This document shows, in pieces, positions 34,840 through 46,839 of a DNA stretch of 64,000 nucleotides. The stretch spans positions 5,305,501-5,369,500 of the forward strand of contig JAYKKI010000090.1 in assembly GCA_039881145.1 (NCBI GenBank). Reading direction: 5' to 3'. Below the pieces are notes generated by a model that was not told where the DNA came from, did not search any database, and saw only the letters and a list, made by a program, of their open reading frames with translations. The DNA is from Druceiella hillmani. Its lineage: Eukaryota > Arthropoda > Insecta > Lepidoptera > Hepialidae. Each line of letters begins with the position of its first letter. The first letter of the stretch is position 1. Made by a program: the position numbers and the translations under genes.

Positions 34840-35015
34840 TTTTAGAATTTTTGTCTATCTGTATGTTAATTTAAGCGGGTCGGTTAAAATCTACTGGACG
34901 GATATTGATAAAATTTGATATGATATTAGCATATATCCACATACAAGACAAAAAAAATCCTAATTACACGCGAACTAAGTCACAGGCTCAGAAAGTAATA
35001 TAACAAACTTTGTGT
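34840..35015 (+). repeat. Decayed dispersed repeat
   Basis: TTGTCTATCTGTATGTTAAT, then AATCTACTGGACGGATATTG, AAAATTTGATATGATATTAG and finally ACACGCGAACTAAGTCACAG. The order matches the common arthropod repeat body (...TACTGAACGGATTTTGATGAAATTTGGTATG...ACGCG.GCGAAG.CGCGGG). Confidence 0.55.
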
Positions 35016-38000
35016 GTATACCAGTGTCACCGGGCGTTTACATGCCACAAGACGTCGCATATTTTAGCTATAACTCTGAAGTAAATAAGTTTCTATGTAG
35101 AAACTTAACGCCATTTCTGACATTGCTATTAAGTATTTCTAATTATTATTAAAAAAAACGTTTAAACTGTATTATTTATTTTAACTTTTCAAACGTCATT
35201 TCAAAGTCCGTCAGTTTTAATGTTTCTTATAAGTCGTTGGCTTCTCTAATGAGAGCGCTAATGCGCTATTTAATTTATATATTTATCTTACAAAAATTAC
35301 TCATGGAGTGTATTTCTCAATTGTCTGATAAATTAAATATTACGTCACTTAGCTTATTATATATGCTGTAAACCCGATGATGCATTGACATTGTGAGATA
35401 CCAAGTGTAAATAAGCTGGTGAAATTTATATTTCTAGAAACGGTATTACGCTCAGGTCATCTCTTTCTTTGCGGCTAATAATTGTATATATGTTTTTCCA
35501 AAATATTTACACCTATTTTAACGTCCTATCTCAAAACAGCAGGTCATCTAACGATAACTGTGGTTTGTATTATTTTATTTCGCCACCACAGCCATATAGA
35601 TTTAGCTGAAAATAGAACAATCTGATGTATTACAACTCCATAGGGAAGAAACTTTACGTCTAATAGTGAAAAACGCAAAGTTTACGCAGTCAGGCCCGAG
35701 AGAATTGGATTTAATGATATATGTGACGAAGAAATATTTGCTCCTTTTCTAAACAGCGTATTTTAATTTTTAAAAGTTGTAATTTTTGTTTACACAGAGG
35801 CAAAAATGAGTTGGAAAATTGTTAGTGAAAAGTACGAAATATTCCTTAATATGTTATAGACATACATATTAAAACAAATCAACAGCAATTAACTAAGAAA
35901 GTAATAATACAAAAGTGTTCGTGATTTGACTGTTAAATTAAAGAAACTTAGTACCTTCCTGCTTAATACAATGACACTAAACAGATTAATCATTAAACTT
36001 TTTTAAGTGATTCTTCTTTAATGATGTCACAATCTTTCTGTCACGATAAAATCGCGTAACACTTAATAACACAAATGTCGAATGTATCCGCTTGGCGGCG
36101 GAATTTCGGAACGAGCACACAATATGAAAAGTTTTTTTTCAAACGCTAAACTGTCGATGAATCTGTAGGTCGCTACCGATTTTTGCACTCTTATTCATTG
36201 AGTTTTGGATGATTATAAGTGAGTCTGATATTTTTATTTACTCAATTATTTCGAAGGAAAATTTATTAAGTATATTATTACAAATTAGAGAAAATTTAGT
36301 TTTAATCAGAATAACAAGAAAAAATTAACATACTCCTAGACAGCCAATTAAAAATTATAAATTATTAAATTTTTGGTTGGTTTATGCTTATGGTTTTGCT
36401 CCAACTATGAGCTTATATGTACGAGTTTCATAAGTTTTTTTTTTAATTTTGGTGACATAGTTGAACGTCATTTTATTTTTTTTGTACCATAAAGTGGCAA
36501 GCCGTACATACCCTATGCATATATTATATAATGTAGTAAAGTAAAGGAATTACTTGTAACTTGCTACAAGACACTTTAAAGTGTTAAGCTAATGAAATAA
36601 TTTATTGCTTTATAACAATGTGAATAACATGAAAAATATACCTTTTTTCAGCTGATTTCTACAATTTATAAAATAAACCAATAGTTAAGTAATTTAGCTA
36701 ATTAAAATAATTTTAGAATCAATTAAAATAAGGAAAGAGGTGTATTTTCAAAAAAATAAAAACACATTTGTTTCCTTATTGTAAGCATAAATTACATCAG
36801 AGTTTGTGTCTACGTACATACGTAAGAACCTACGTATATATTTGAGTACCTACGTAATAAAACTAACTGGTTTGGAATCGGACAAATTTTAGACTATATT
36901 ACTTCATACAATGTACTTATTATTTTTAGTTTTAATCGAGAAATATTTCCGGAAGTGAAAACAGAAACTTAATTTCTTGTTTTGCCAATTATTGCTGAAT
37001 GACTGTTATTTTATAATAACGATGAGCAGTTTGAATTAACTTTGCCAAAAAAGAGTGTTCCTTAATTTTCTTTTTCATCGAAGACCAAATTTACTTTCAA
37101 TTTAGATTTAAAGCGTTAACTAGAGTTTATGTGTCCATTCTCCAGATGGCTCATTTTATTGATGTCCTCCTGATTCTACAGATCCTTAAACCATTTTTAC
37201 ATGTTTTTTAATGAAATTCGTCCCTTTGCTTCTCCGTTTGAAAAACATTTTTTTCGTAAATTTTCCAACCTCCTTGTATCCAAACATTCTTACACATTCG
37301 TAGCTATTTTATATTGTTTACTACACCTACACGCTTTTCGATCTTTTACTGCTACATACCGCTTAATAACGCATTCCTAATAAACACATCAGAATTACGC
37401 AGGAGGTTTCTTCAAATATTCAGAAGTATTGTCATTTATCTGATTACTTTCTTTGTTCAGATCCTACGTTCAAAACGGGAAACAATTGTCATATTGATAT
37501 ATTTGTACAACGTTATCACATAGTATCACAATGTTAGAATTAAAAATTCAATTGATCGAATATTGGCGATTGTGTAAATTGTACATATTAATACACAAAT
37601 TCTTGTAATTTTATGTTATGACTACGTAATTAAGAAAATAAATGATAACGCTTATTGAGCTTGTTAGCTACATACACAAATACCAAATAGCTAGAAAAAA
37701 ATATACACCTGACATAAATTTCTGTAATTATGAAATTCTCAATGAACATTAAAAGAAAATCGGATACATTCCAAGGCTTTAAAAACATTTTAGAGACGAT
37801 AAAGTAACTTTCAATTAATACAAACACATTTCAGAAACATAACACATTTCATGTGATATATAGGTACCGCATATTAAATCTAGCCAACCAAACGTTAGAA
37901 ACTTGAAAACCGACTGCTTGCTCGGTACTAAATCCAACTGAATAAGAATGATGAAAAAAGTTATTTGCTTTTTTGCATCAATTAACCAACAATAGGATAT

Positions 38001-38840
38001 TCTTTACTTCTTATCCTCATTTCACTAATCCAACGCATCTTTCATTTGTTCTATGCCCAACTTGTTACGACTTATCATGTTTCAGATGTAGAAAGCCTTA
38101 TTTTTCAATCAATAATTTAAATTATTGGATTATTTTTACATGTCACACTCGACTCATTTGTATTGTAAGTACAAACAGATTAACCAAAAATGCTTTTTTC
38201 GTCCAATGACTTATAAACGGTTTCCGGTTTTTATTTTAAAGATATTACTTGTTACGCGATTAAATAAACATAAATTTCACACGCCCAAGTTTCAATCTCA
38301 ACATTTGACTATTTGACGTAAAATGAATGAAATTACACATTTGTTCAATATAAAAAATACCGGAAGAATCGAAAGTCCTTTACAAAAGCCGGACTGCAAC
38401 ACAGCGACAATGCGTTTGCCATCATTACTATCAAAGAAGGATATACATATACTGTGAGTGTACTTGTTGTGCTGCGAATAATGAGTTTCTTAAAAATTGC
38501 AGTCGTGGATAACTAATCCGATATTAGTTAATGCGTGAATAGCGAGAGTAGACTATATACTGAACGTGATACTCCCAATATTGTCACATATATACACGAA
38601 TTAGTTCACGAAAATTTTAGAAGTTTAAACATGCGAAATATGCCTGTGCCTAATGGTGCTTGTGCCACTTTACTTGCTTTATTTCTAACGACATATTTAA
38701 TATGTATACTGCCGTTGTATCAAAGTTTAAATAAATGTTTTTAATATTTATTGAATAAACAGTTTTAAAAAAGTTAAAAATATAAAAACACAGAGAAAAT
38801 GGCAGTAATATTAGCACTAAAGAGAAAAAGTCGCGAAGTT
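35016..38840. other. Long AT-rich non-coding stretch
   Basis: TACGTACATACGTAAGAACC and its variants recur at 36810-36860. Frames at 37314-37523, 37630-37827, 37973-38316 and 38535-38744 have no recognised domain. Confidence 0.5.
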
Positions 38841-38963
38841 AGAAAAAAGAAAAAAGAAAAAAGAAAAAAGAACGAAAAGTCAAAACTCGAAGCTGGCACG
38901 CTAGTTGATAATATAGTACGTACCCCGTCCGTATACAATCGAAGTAATGTGGGAAGGATGTAA
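38799..38963 (+). other. Small Lys/Arg-rich ORF with (AGAAAAA)n core
   Basis: An ATG-started frame of about 54 codons reads MAVILALKRKSREVRKKK and on to VYNRSNVGRM. Its middle is made by a slipped AGAAAAA repeat (38841-38872). Probably not a gene; recorded because the repeat is conspicuous. Confidence 0.2.
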
Positions 38964-38964
38964 T

Positions 38965-40770
38965 GAAGAGGTTCTTCATTTTAAATTTTTATCATGAGAG
39001 ATTCTTCATTTTAAACTATAACTTTTGGAAATATTTCTGACGTCTGACAAGAATGATATAGTAAATTTTTATTCCTGGATAATGTGGAGGGATAAAGGAT
39101 AAGAAGTACAAGTAAGAAAGACTGATGAGTTTGTGTGAGCGTGTGCTTTTGCCGGCAGGCGTATGTGGATAGGTAAAAGACATTTTAGGTAGTTTCATAT
39201 TTTTGGAGTTTCATATTTAGCGCCCGGTATCAAGTTCTATGAAGAGTCAAATCAGAAGTTCAGGAGGTATGAAGCTCAAAGCATTAAAAAAAGTGTAACC
39301 GCTAAGTGGCCATCCAACATTTCTGAGCATCTTTAGAGGGAGATATCAATATGTTTATATGGCATTTTCTTATAGCGTAATCGCAATGACGGAGTGTGAT
39401 GTGATACACATAGTTTACTATCTTTCGCTTATATCAAGATGTAATAAATAAATGTCGTTATGTGGGAATATGTGGTGTCTTCTATCCTACAAAACTAAAG
39501 AGTCTCTTTTTAATTTTAACTTCTTAGTCTGACGTTACAAAATGTTTTTAATTTTGTGGTATACAGTTCATGTTTTTCATTTGTGTTTTACTTGAAAATA
39601 ATTATATTGTCAGCATTTTTTTATTAAAGAATTTTCCATTTCCATTTAATGATATTGACATTTATATTTATATATAGTATTACTTATTTTATACATTCTA
39701 AGACAATCTTACTTAAGGAGTAACCTCCAGTCGCGCATCGGAGCTAACACTTACAATTTTAAATTTACTAATGTACAAAAGAAAAGTGTAATATAAAATC
39801 GGAGATAATTTTCGTATGCAATTTGTTTTAAACAAATTTAAACCATCGACCAGAGACGAAGCAATGCGTAAAAAAATTATATGCCGTTAATATTTCATAA
39901 TTCTCATTTATGAAGAAGATTTTCATTTTAAAACTAAAGTTTTCTGAATTACTTGCACAAAGTCAAGGGCATTTATTTTTGTTCCATTGGATTGATTATA
40001 CCAGAAGCTTATCAAATAATTTTCAACACTCTAACGAACAAATTTTCTGCTTTTCCAAAAGATTTACTTTATTAAGATATCCATTTATTTAGGTTCTAAA
40101 AGAAATATCTCAAAAATTGTGTACAAAGCCAAGCCGTCAGACGACAGTCCAATTACTATCGACAACTTCGGTACTCTCCTATTTACAACCAAAAAATTCG
40201 TCGATAACAATAGAAGAAGCTTTTTCCTTAAGTTAGTTAAGCTCTGGGGAATAAGTTGAGAGCTTTTTTATAGATTTAATTTCCCTGTCTTTATTGAGTT
40301 CTGTACTCTTCTATCCCAACTTTTTGTTATACAGGCCAAGTAGATTGTTAAAATAGATTGGCTTTCCATTGATCTATGTTTAGTGAGAAAATGTTAAAGC
40401 TTTAAATAGTGACTAAATTTATATAAAAATGTATACGTTTTTAAGAATAAACTATTTGTTCTCAGCTATATCTCAGTATCATAAAATCCAGAAACTGAAA
40501 TATGTATTTATTTAAGTTAAAAGGGCCAAAAATCACGCAAGATTTGTGCATGTGCATAGAACTTCTTTGTTCTGCTTTATGGTGTCGAGACACGGACAAA
40601 AAACACCCAACTTCAAATGCATTGATGCACATTGGATTTTTGTTGAAGAAGGATACTTATACCCTAAAAAATATTAGACACATGTACTGTACATATATCT
40701 AATATTCTCAAAAATTAATTCCATTATTCGTTAATTAACAATTATAGCGAAGTGATGTGCCTGGCAAAAA
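38965..40770. other. AT-rich non-coding stretch
   Basis: ATTCTTCATTTTAAA is repeated at 38971 and 39001. No gene recognised. Confidence 0.5.
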
Positions 40771-40775
40771 TACTT

Positions 40776-40915
40776 GTCTTGCGCAAGTAATTTGCAATAC
40801 GAGGGTTCTGTACACACTTAGGTATTTATAAACATTTAAGGGTATATAATATTTCTGTTACTCTATTTAAAAACATAAATTTTTCACAACGTATTGCCTG
40901 CTATATGTTTTATAG
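40776..40915 (-). repeat. Dispersed arthropod repeat, inverted copy
   Basis: Reverse complement of the family seen at 13941-14400. On the minus strand, a TATAAAACATATAGCAGGCA-like string leads to AACAGAAATATTATATACCC and ends GTACAGAACCCTCGTATTGC. Confidence 0.65.
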
Positions 40916-41419
40916 GCCCACGGTGGTTCCATTCATAGGTCATAAATCGAAAAATCAGTACCTTAAATTCTCACTTCTAACTGCCTCACTAACTAGTATG
41001 ATAAACAAACTACCCGGAAACATATAAATACCATCGCTAATAATTGTTTCTACTTGCATTTTGATCTTTGAAATGCGCATATCGCACGCGGTTTTTTCAA
41101 CCCTTTACCACGTGCTTTTCAGTAACTCATCTTTGCCCTATAGCCTGTGAGTGCTATGCTCTTTATGTTAACTCGCACCATACGTTTCTAGCAGCACGTA
41201 TACGAGATTTTCACAATGTTAATTAAACTGTTTTTTTAGATAATTCACTGAAATACCCCTTCAATAGGACGTATTTCTTTGAGTTATGGGATTCCGTAAA
41301 AGGATATGCTAAAAAAACACGAACGTATTTTATCAATGCAATTAAGGAAACTTTAATAATGTAGATAGACAATAATTTCACCTGTGCTTAATTTGTGTAA
41401 AAATGTCGAAAAATACTAT
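40916..41419. other. Non-coding stretch
   Basis: No gene recognised. It lies upstream of the decayed transposon gene and shows no clear terminal inverted repeat. Confidence 0.45.
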
Positions 41420-43000
41420 GAATTTGTGAGTAGTAATATTCTAAAAATGTTTAAAAAGTATGGTGACTGGCTTAGTGCTATTGAATGTATTGAACTAGCA
41501 ACAGCTAAATCTAAAAGTGATTTAGCTTAACCTAGTACGTCTTGACTTAATTTACTATGTTTCTGAAACGTACTATTTTTTCATATTTTATTTTAGTGAT
41601 CTTTGCAAAAAAACAATATTCTAGTGGTCTTAGCAAAAGATCGAAACGTAGACGGTTAATGGAATTATCTCAGGTTGACGATTCCGCAATTTGTGCATTA
41701 CTCAACAATTCGGATACCCCAATAGCAACAAATATTAGTGCAGATTAAGTTTTATTACTTTTTGTAGAAGATAAGCTTACGAAACATCAATATTTGTTAA
41801 TGATGAACTTTGTTAATAGTAAGAGTAAAGTTTTATCATCATATCAGAGTGATTTGAAAGCTAAGAAAAAGTGCAAACCTAGCAATATGGTACTGATGGA
41901 ATCAAAATCTGAGATCGAGTTGCAAAGTGTGTTAGATCATAGAGCTTCACGGATTTTCGAGTCGAAGAAAATTGTTTCAAATAGTATTTCAGCAGAGTTA
42001 GTTAATTTAACGTTAACTGAGAAATGGAGTTTTGACCGTAATACAGGTAAAAACAGTCTTTCTCAGATTCTTATTCAGATGATGACAATAGTTTACTTGT
42101 AACTTTTTACGTCCATTTGCAATTAGTAACAAATTCAGATAGTGAAACCAATACTTCGTGAAAAAATTTCCGCCCGTCTTCTACAAAATACTGTTAACCT
42201 ATTCTTTTCTAATTTGTGAAGGAAATTTCCACAGTATATAAGAATGAGGAATCTTATTTTAAAGAAAATATAGCTTCCTTGTGTCTGGTAACATTCACAT
42301 TAGACGAACGCGTTTTCAATATCAAAAAATTTGTAGTGCGATAAGTAGAACATCATCTGCTAGGTGTTATGTCTACAAATCAATATCCAAAGAATTTATT
42401 GACATAGATAGATGCTTGTGAAAAGAAAACGATGAAAATAGTTTTGAATTCAGTTTGTCACCTCTACTTCATGGATTCGTTTTTTGGCTATTTCTTTGGC
42501 CTTTCTTGTAAGATTGATTTTAAAAAGTTGCAAGTCAGGTCAGGCGATTATAAAAAAATGTTATCTGATAAGAAATTGTACGTTCAAAATCAGTTTAGGT
42601 CTCGATTAGGCTTAGCTGTATATATATAAACCACGAAGTGGCCGAAACGGGATATCGAACAACGGAAATACGGCGAGAAAATTATTTTTGAATCCACATG
42701 TTTTAGCCGAAATCACTGGTTTAAACAGAGATTTAATTGATCGTTGTTCTATAATTTCGCAAGGTTTATCTTCGGGATACAATATCAAAATAGAGTCATT
42801 TAGTCAATTCAGTTTAGAAACTGCACGAATTTCTAACTGAATGCATCCATTGTTTATTCCCCTAGCTTTCGCCCACAAAGTACTAATACGTGGAAGAGAA
42901 GAACTCAGAATTATAAAGCATGCATTAGTGTATACCGAGAATCATCTGTATATAAATGTCCTGGGAACCTATTAATAACTATTTAGTGAACAGAATCATA
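41420..43000 (+). pseudogene. Decayed transposon-borne gene (NDGNTARRFF-type family)
   Basis: Ordered pieces match an uncharacterised, multi-copy protein family of arthropod and cnidarian genomes. They are LSKRSKRRRLMEL (about 41630); LFVEDKLTKHQYLLMMNF (about 41765); KKKCKPSNMVLMESKSEIEL and LDHRASRIFESKK (41860-41970); SDSYSDDDNSLL after a frameshift (about 42070); NNGNTARKLFLNPHVLAEITG (42655-42720, normally N.GNTARRFF..P..SAEITG); SIISQGLSSGYNI; and AHKVLIRG (about 42870). Stops and at least three frameshifts break it. In the intact family this is a protein of many hundred residues with conserved Cys/His-rich parts, and its biochemical role is not established. A downstream portion may be missing. 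Family by motif memory. Confidence 0.6.
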
Positions 43001-43290
43001 TTACTGTCGGATACCTTCGTTACCAGCCTATGGAAACTTCCACAAAAAAAATGATTTTCTTAATAGTCAGGTATTAAGTTTGTCAGTAGTTAAAAAAATT
43101 GTTTATGTGAGAAAATCATGTTTAATTTCTAAATTTCAATAAAAATTTTTTTATTAATTATATATATTTTTCAATTTAAGTTTTGTTGAAGATAGTCATC
43201 ACTATCAGTTTATTTAAGACCTGATCTTACATTTAATAATATTTAATATTAATTAATGTAGGCACCGAAATGAACAATTTTTTACATTTA
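43001..43290. other. Non-coding tail of the pseudogene region
   Basis: AT-rich. It carries AGGCACCGAAATGA at 43259, shared with 13622. Confidence 0.4.
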
Positions 43291-43291
43291 C

Positions 43292-43346
<55 letters not shown>

Positions 43347-43361
43347 CTTACTTACTTACTT
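43291..43361. repeat. (TA)n followed by (ACTT)n microsatellite
   Basis: Interrupted TA run of about 56 bp, then ACTTACTTACTTACTTA. Confidence 0.95.
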
Positions 43362-43899
43362 AAAAAGAGAGAGATTCATAATCCGACTGTACTCGTTTGT
43401 GCAATCACGTGTCTCTTACATGTATCTACCAATACTATTATATATATACTCCCAGTATGAACCCATGAAAATTTCTTTAGAACTTGACTATAAAATTTTA
43501 ACATATATCATAGAATTCCTCAACATTGAACAGCATAAGTGCCGATATCGAATTTGGATGATATAGGGCTAATTACATACATATGACATATTAACTTGCT
43601 CATTAGCAAACCAGGTTACAATGAGAGAGCCAGAATAAAAAGCCGGAAGGCCTCACTGATGAGATGTAAACTCATCAATTTTGGATTCGTTTGACTTGTT
43701 TTACCGTAGCTAGAAAGTAAAAACTAAATAGGTACTTTGGTATATACGGATACATGAAATATAATTTCAACCTTTGGCCCATAAATTCTGATGCCGCAGG
43801 TTTACTGCAATAAGAAAAGCAGAATTTGCCCGCTTTTCCCGCCTAAGCCGCATGATTTGAGGATATGCTGTTTTCATATACAGCACCGTTCTGCCCCTG
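43362..43899. other. Non-coding stretch
   Basis: AGCCGGAAGGCCTCACTGATGAGATG near 43640 is the only GC-rich patch. It resembles part of a hammerhead core (CTGATGA) but lacks the GAAA half. Confidence 0.4.
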
Positions 43900-43919
43900 A
43901 ACTATAGGGTAATTATATA

Positions 43920-44300
43920 TTTAATCTAGAATACATATATTTTTACATTTGAAATGTCATTAAAATCTGTTTTGTCACTTAAGCGTCAAAGAAGGACAAA
44001 CGAAGAAATAAACGGACAATTTTTCCACATAGCATGGTCTACGCGCAATTACGTTTATTACGCCAAGTCTAATTAAATGTGGTCCATTATTAATATATAA
44101 TATATGTCGTGTTTATTCAAAATATAATTGAAATCTGTCGGGGGTTACGTAAGCGTGAAAGAAAGATAAGCAAGCCAGTAAACAGATAACTTTTATGTAT
44201 ATAGCAAGCTTAATGAGCGTTATTGTTACACTCATTACGCTTGCTATATATTTAAACTTATGACTATGTTAATCTAGGATATGCTCTATCTATAATTGAT
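43920..44300 (+). repeat. Two diverged copies of a dispersed-repeat tail
   Basis: ATTAAAATCTG...AAGCGTCAAAGAAGGACAAACGAA...ACGGACAA (about 43960-44020) and ATTGAAATCTG...AAGCGTGAAAGAAAGATAAGCAAG...ACAGATAAC (about 44128-44190) align. Both look like the GCGTGACAAACAGACAGAC-type tail common in insect repeats. Confidence 0.5.
44199..44250. repeat. Hairpin, 19-bp arms
   Basis: ATATAGCAAGCTTAATGAG and CTCATTACGCTTGCTATAT pair with one mismatch around a 13-nt loop. Confidence 0.9.
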
Positions 44301-44637
44301 ATTCGTTAGGCCATTCAAAGGTAAAGGAAAGACATACTAACCAGAACGCTTCCCTTTTATTGTGTTAGTAGGCGAACGCAACGGTATAATGTAACAGGAA
44401 AAGTCGTAATATATGGTTTGAATTAGCACTTGAACATTTATTTAAATACAGGTGTTATTTTGCACTACGAAATTTTTATTTTATTCTACTATGACTTATA
44501 CTACGGAATTTCAGAAACATTGAAATGTTCAAATAGCAGAGCGTATTGCCACTTGTACGAAGTCGGAAATGATCGTCAGTAGAAAGTACATATTGATGAT
44601 TGAGTTGTCGAAATTCGTCCCAAGGTACTGTTAGTTT

Positions 44638-45400
44638 TTAGCCGCAGATAAAATCTTTCATTAAATCTTTGACTTGTGATCCAGCAAATGTTCCCTTTTG
44701 ATTTTCGACGTCACTGATGCTAGATAATTTTCTTTTACTATAAATATTCGCTGCAGTCTTTATCCATTGCTTTTCAATAATTTTAATAGAACCTAGTTTT
44801 AGACGTAATTGTGGCAAAAATATCTTCCGGTTCAGTAAAAATGGTTAAAAACATTTTTATCCTAGAATAATTGAGATAATCTTTGACTAACCTTTAATAA
44901 AATGGTTTTCCTATGTTTGCTGTCTTACCGACGAAGAAAGCAATTCTAATAAAATAACCATAACCTTCGAATCTGGGCATATTTTTCATGAGTCATACAA
45001 TTTGCTCTAAACCTAACTTCATGTCGTCATAAGCCTCTTTCAAGTTAGTGGATTGAAGCAGTGGTACTAATAAAGTTTTGTTTCCATTCTGTAAAAAAAT
45101 GCCCTTAAACGTTATTTTGGAAGATTATGGATAGCTTCTAATTTTTAGAGACGTGACGGTCTCCCAAAAAATAGGTCACAAAATCAATATCACTTCAGTA
45201 CAAAGGTAACCTAATGAGCTGCCTAAGAAATTGATCTTCTGAATCACGATTACGAAAACGATATACTATGGTGTCCGAACGAAACAAATTTCAGCCGTTC
45301 ATTACAAATGACAAAATTACTGCTCGTTTTTTGGATAAATTTAAATCATGCTCCAAATCGTTTAAGTTATTTTATGTTGTTTAATTCAAATACTTGAAGA
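44638..45400 (-). pseudogene. Decayed transposon-borne gene (LPPLHIKLG-type family)
   Basis: Read on the minus strand: HDLNLSKKRAVILSF (about 45350); VYRFRNRDSEDQFL; a WETVTSLK segment; FLQNGNKTLLVPLLQ, then NLKEAYDDMKLGLEQI (about 45090-45010); FLPQLRLKLGSIKIIEKQ (about 44825-44770); SDVENQKGTFAGSQVKDLMKD, then stop at 44638. This follows the order of an abundant uncharacterised protein family in aphids, other arthropods and Hydra: DLNLSK..AE.L.SRL, FRDR, EWRLFIDSSK, LLHNGN, LPPLHIKLGLMK, EGIFVGPQIRELMKD. The FLCLWDSRA block and everything after the PQIRELM block are missing or unreadable. Several frameshifts and stops are present. It faces the pseudogene at 41420-43000. Family by motif memory. 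Confidence 0.6.
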
Positions 45401-46520
45401 GGTAAAATCAATAAGATACTGGAAATATATATTTCTTTTTCTTTGGATACTGACACAGGAATTTTGTCTACTCGGTCTCTAATACGTCATTATATGTTTC
45501 AATTGACTACTGATAACTTTAATATCGATCAAGTAAAAATAACATTCTCATACATCTGGATTCAGTCCATATCATTTGAATCACAAATTTCACACAAAAA
45601 AGTGACACGTGATGCACAATATATATGAGGAGCCAAAATTCTATCTTTATGATGCACAGGAAAACTAAAATATTCAACATAACACTTGTTGATCAAATCC
45701 GTAAAATTTCTTTACTGACTTTTAAATGTTGCTATTCAAAAGTAGTAAAAACTGTCGGAATGATTTTATGACTTAATAAAAAACACGAAATACAATTATA
45801 TTCCAACATAAAATTACTTTCAATACGTATGCCCGAAGATATCAATTAATGCTACAAGAATTTTAGGCGTGATGTTATTGCAACAGAACTGAACAAATTA
45901 AATAAACCCTTTTGCAGTTTTATAATGAAGGTAGGTTAATTATTATATTATTTACTCATTTTCGTAATATTGTATTGACCGATGTTAAACTCGCATAATT
46001 TTTAAAGAGAAAATTATATTATGCATAAATTTGGGTGGAAGTAAAGGTATACGTCATGTTAGCACGTAACGAGCATACAAATGAATGAATTTAAGCTCCC
46101 TCAATTCAATTTATGATCATACCTCGAACAAAACAAAATGAATTGAGTTTTATAAAAGAAACCACGTCTAGGCTCGCGCTCATATTTCGAGAATAAACGT
46201 ATAAGGGAAATACCAAGGCGAATATTTAATACAGTTGCGATATGACGAAACTTTTTAAATTTCATCGATATAGCGAGTAAACTTTTTCTTGAACTGAAAT
46301 TTCTGAAACTGAAATTTTTATTAAACAAATAAGTTATAAAAGTAATTGGTGCTTTGGGTTAATCTTTGATTCAAATTTATGTAGCTTTTAGCAAAGCCTT
46401 AAAAATTTCTAAGTTGTAGATCATACAATTCAAATAATAATAAAAAAGGTGATCCATTGAAAAGGTAAACTCGACTAGGCAATTCGATTAATTCGACAAA
46501 TCGATTAATTAAAATTGTTT
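45401..46520. other. Non-coding or further-decayed upstream part
   Basis: 45440-45640 may hold the unreadable N-terminal part of the minus-strand pseudogene. The rest has only unsupported frames (46101-46328). Confidence 0.4.
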
Positions 46521-46524
46521 TTAA

Positions 46525-46599
46525 GTTAGTTAAATATTTGAACGTGTGGGTGCTAGACAAGGCAAACTCGAGTACTTACATGTTCAAATATTTAACTAA
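46525..46599. repeat. Inverted repeat, 21-bp arms
   Basis: TTAGTTAAATATTTGAACGTG (46525-46545) and CATGTTCAAATATTTAACTAA (46579-46599) pair with one mismatch. Weaker pairing extends outward (TTAATTAAAATTG / ATTTTAAATTGTGG). Confidence 0.85.
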
Positions 46600-46622
46600 A
46601 CCCCACAAAATAATTTTAAATT

Positions 46623-46829
46623 GTGGCGACAATTTACAAAACAACACGAGAGAACGGTGTGAGTTTACTTAACCTACCTAGAGCGCTCACGAATATCCTC
46701 GTTTACCTGTTTGTTTGTGTACTGACATTATTTAACGCAGTATTGCGAGTTATACCTAGTATATATAATGTTTTCTGTTCCATTGACTGTCTCAGGAATA
46801 AGGTTACAGCGTTGCCTGGGGGTTCATGA
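46623..46829 (+). other. Small membrane-like ORF, unsupported
   Basis: A 68-codon frame reads MATIYKTTRENGVSLLNLPR and then a hydrophobic segment (ILVYLFVCVLTLFNAVL). It lies just beside the inverted repeat at 46525-46599 and may be part of an element. No family recognised, and there is no start-site or promoter evidence. Confidence 0.2.
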
Positions 46830-46839
46830 ATGGCTAGTT

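Noticed and set aside
36300..36450. Possible nuclear copy of mitochondrial DNA (AT-rich, TTTGGTTGGTTTATGC)
   Set aside because: No frame or RNA gene order typical of insect mitochondrial genes could be followed.
43640..43680. CTGATGAGATG...CATC as a hammerhead core
   Set aside because: The GAAA half and cleavage site are missing.
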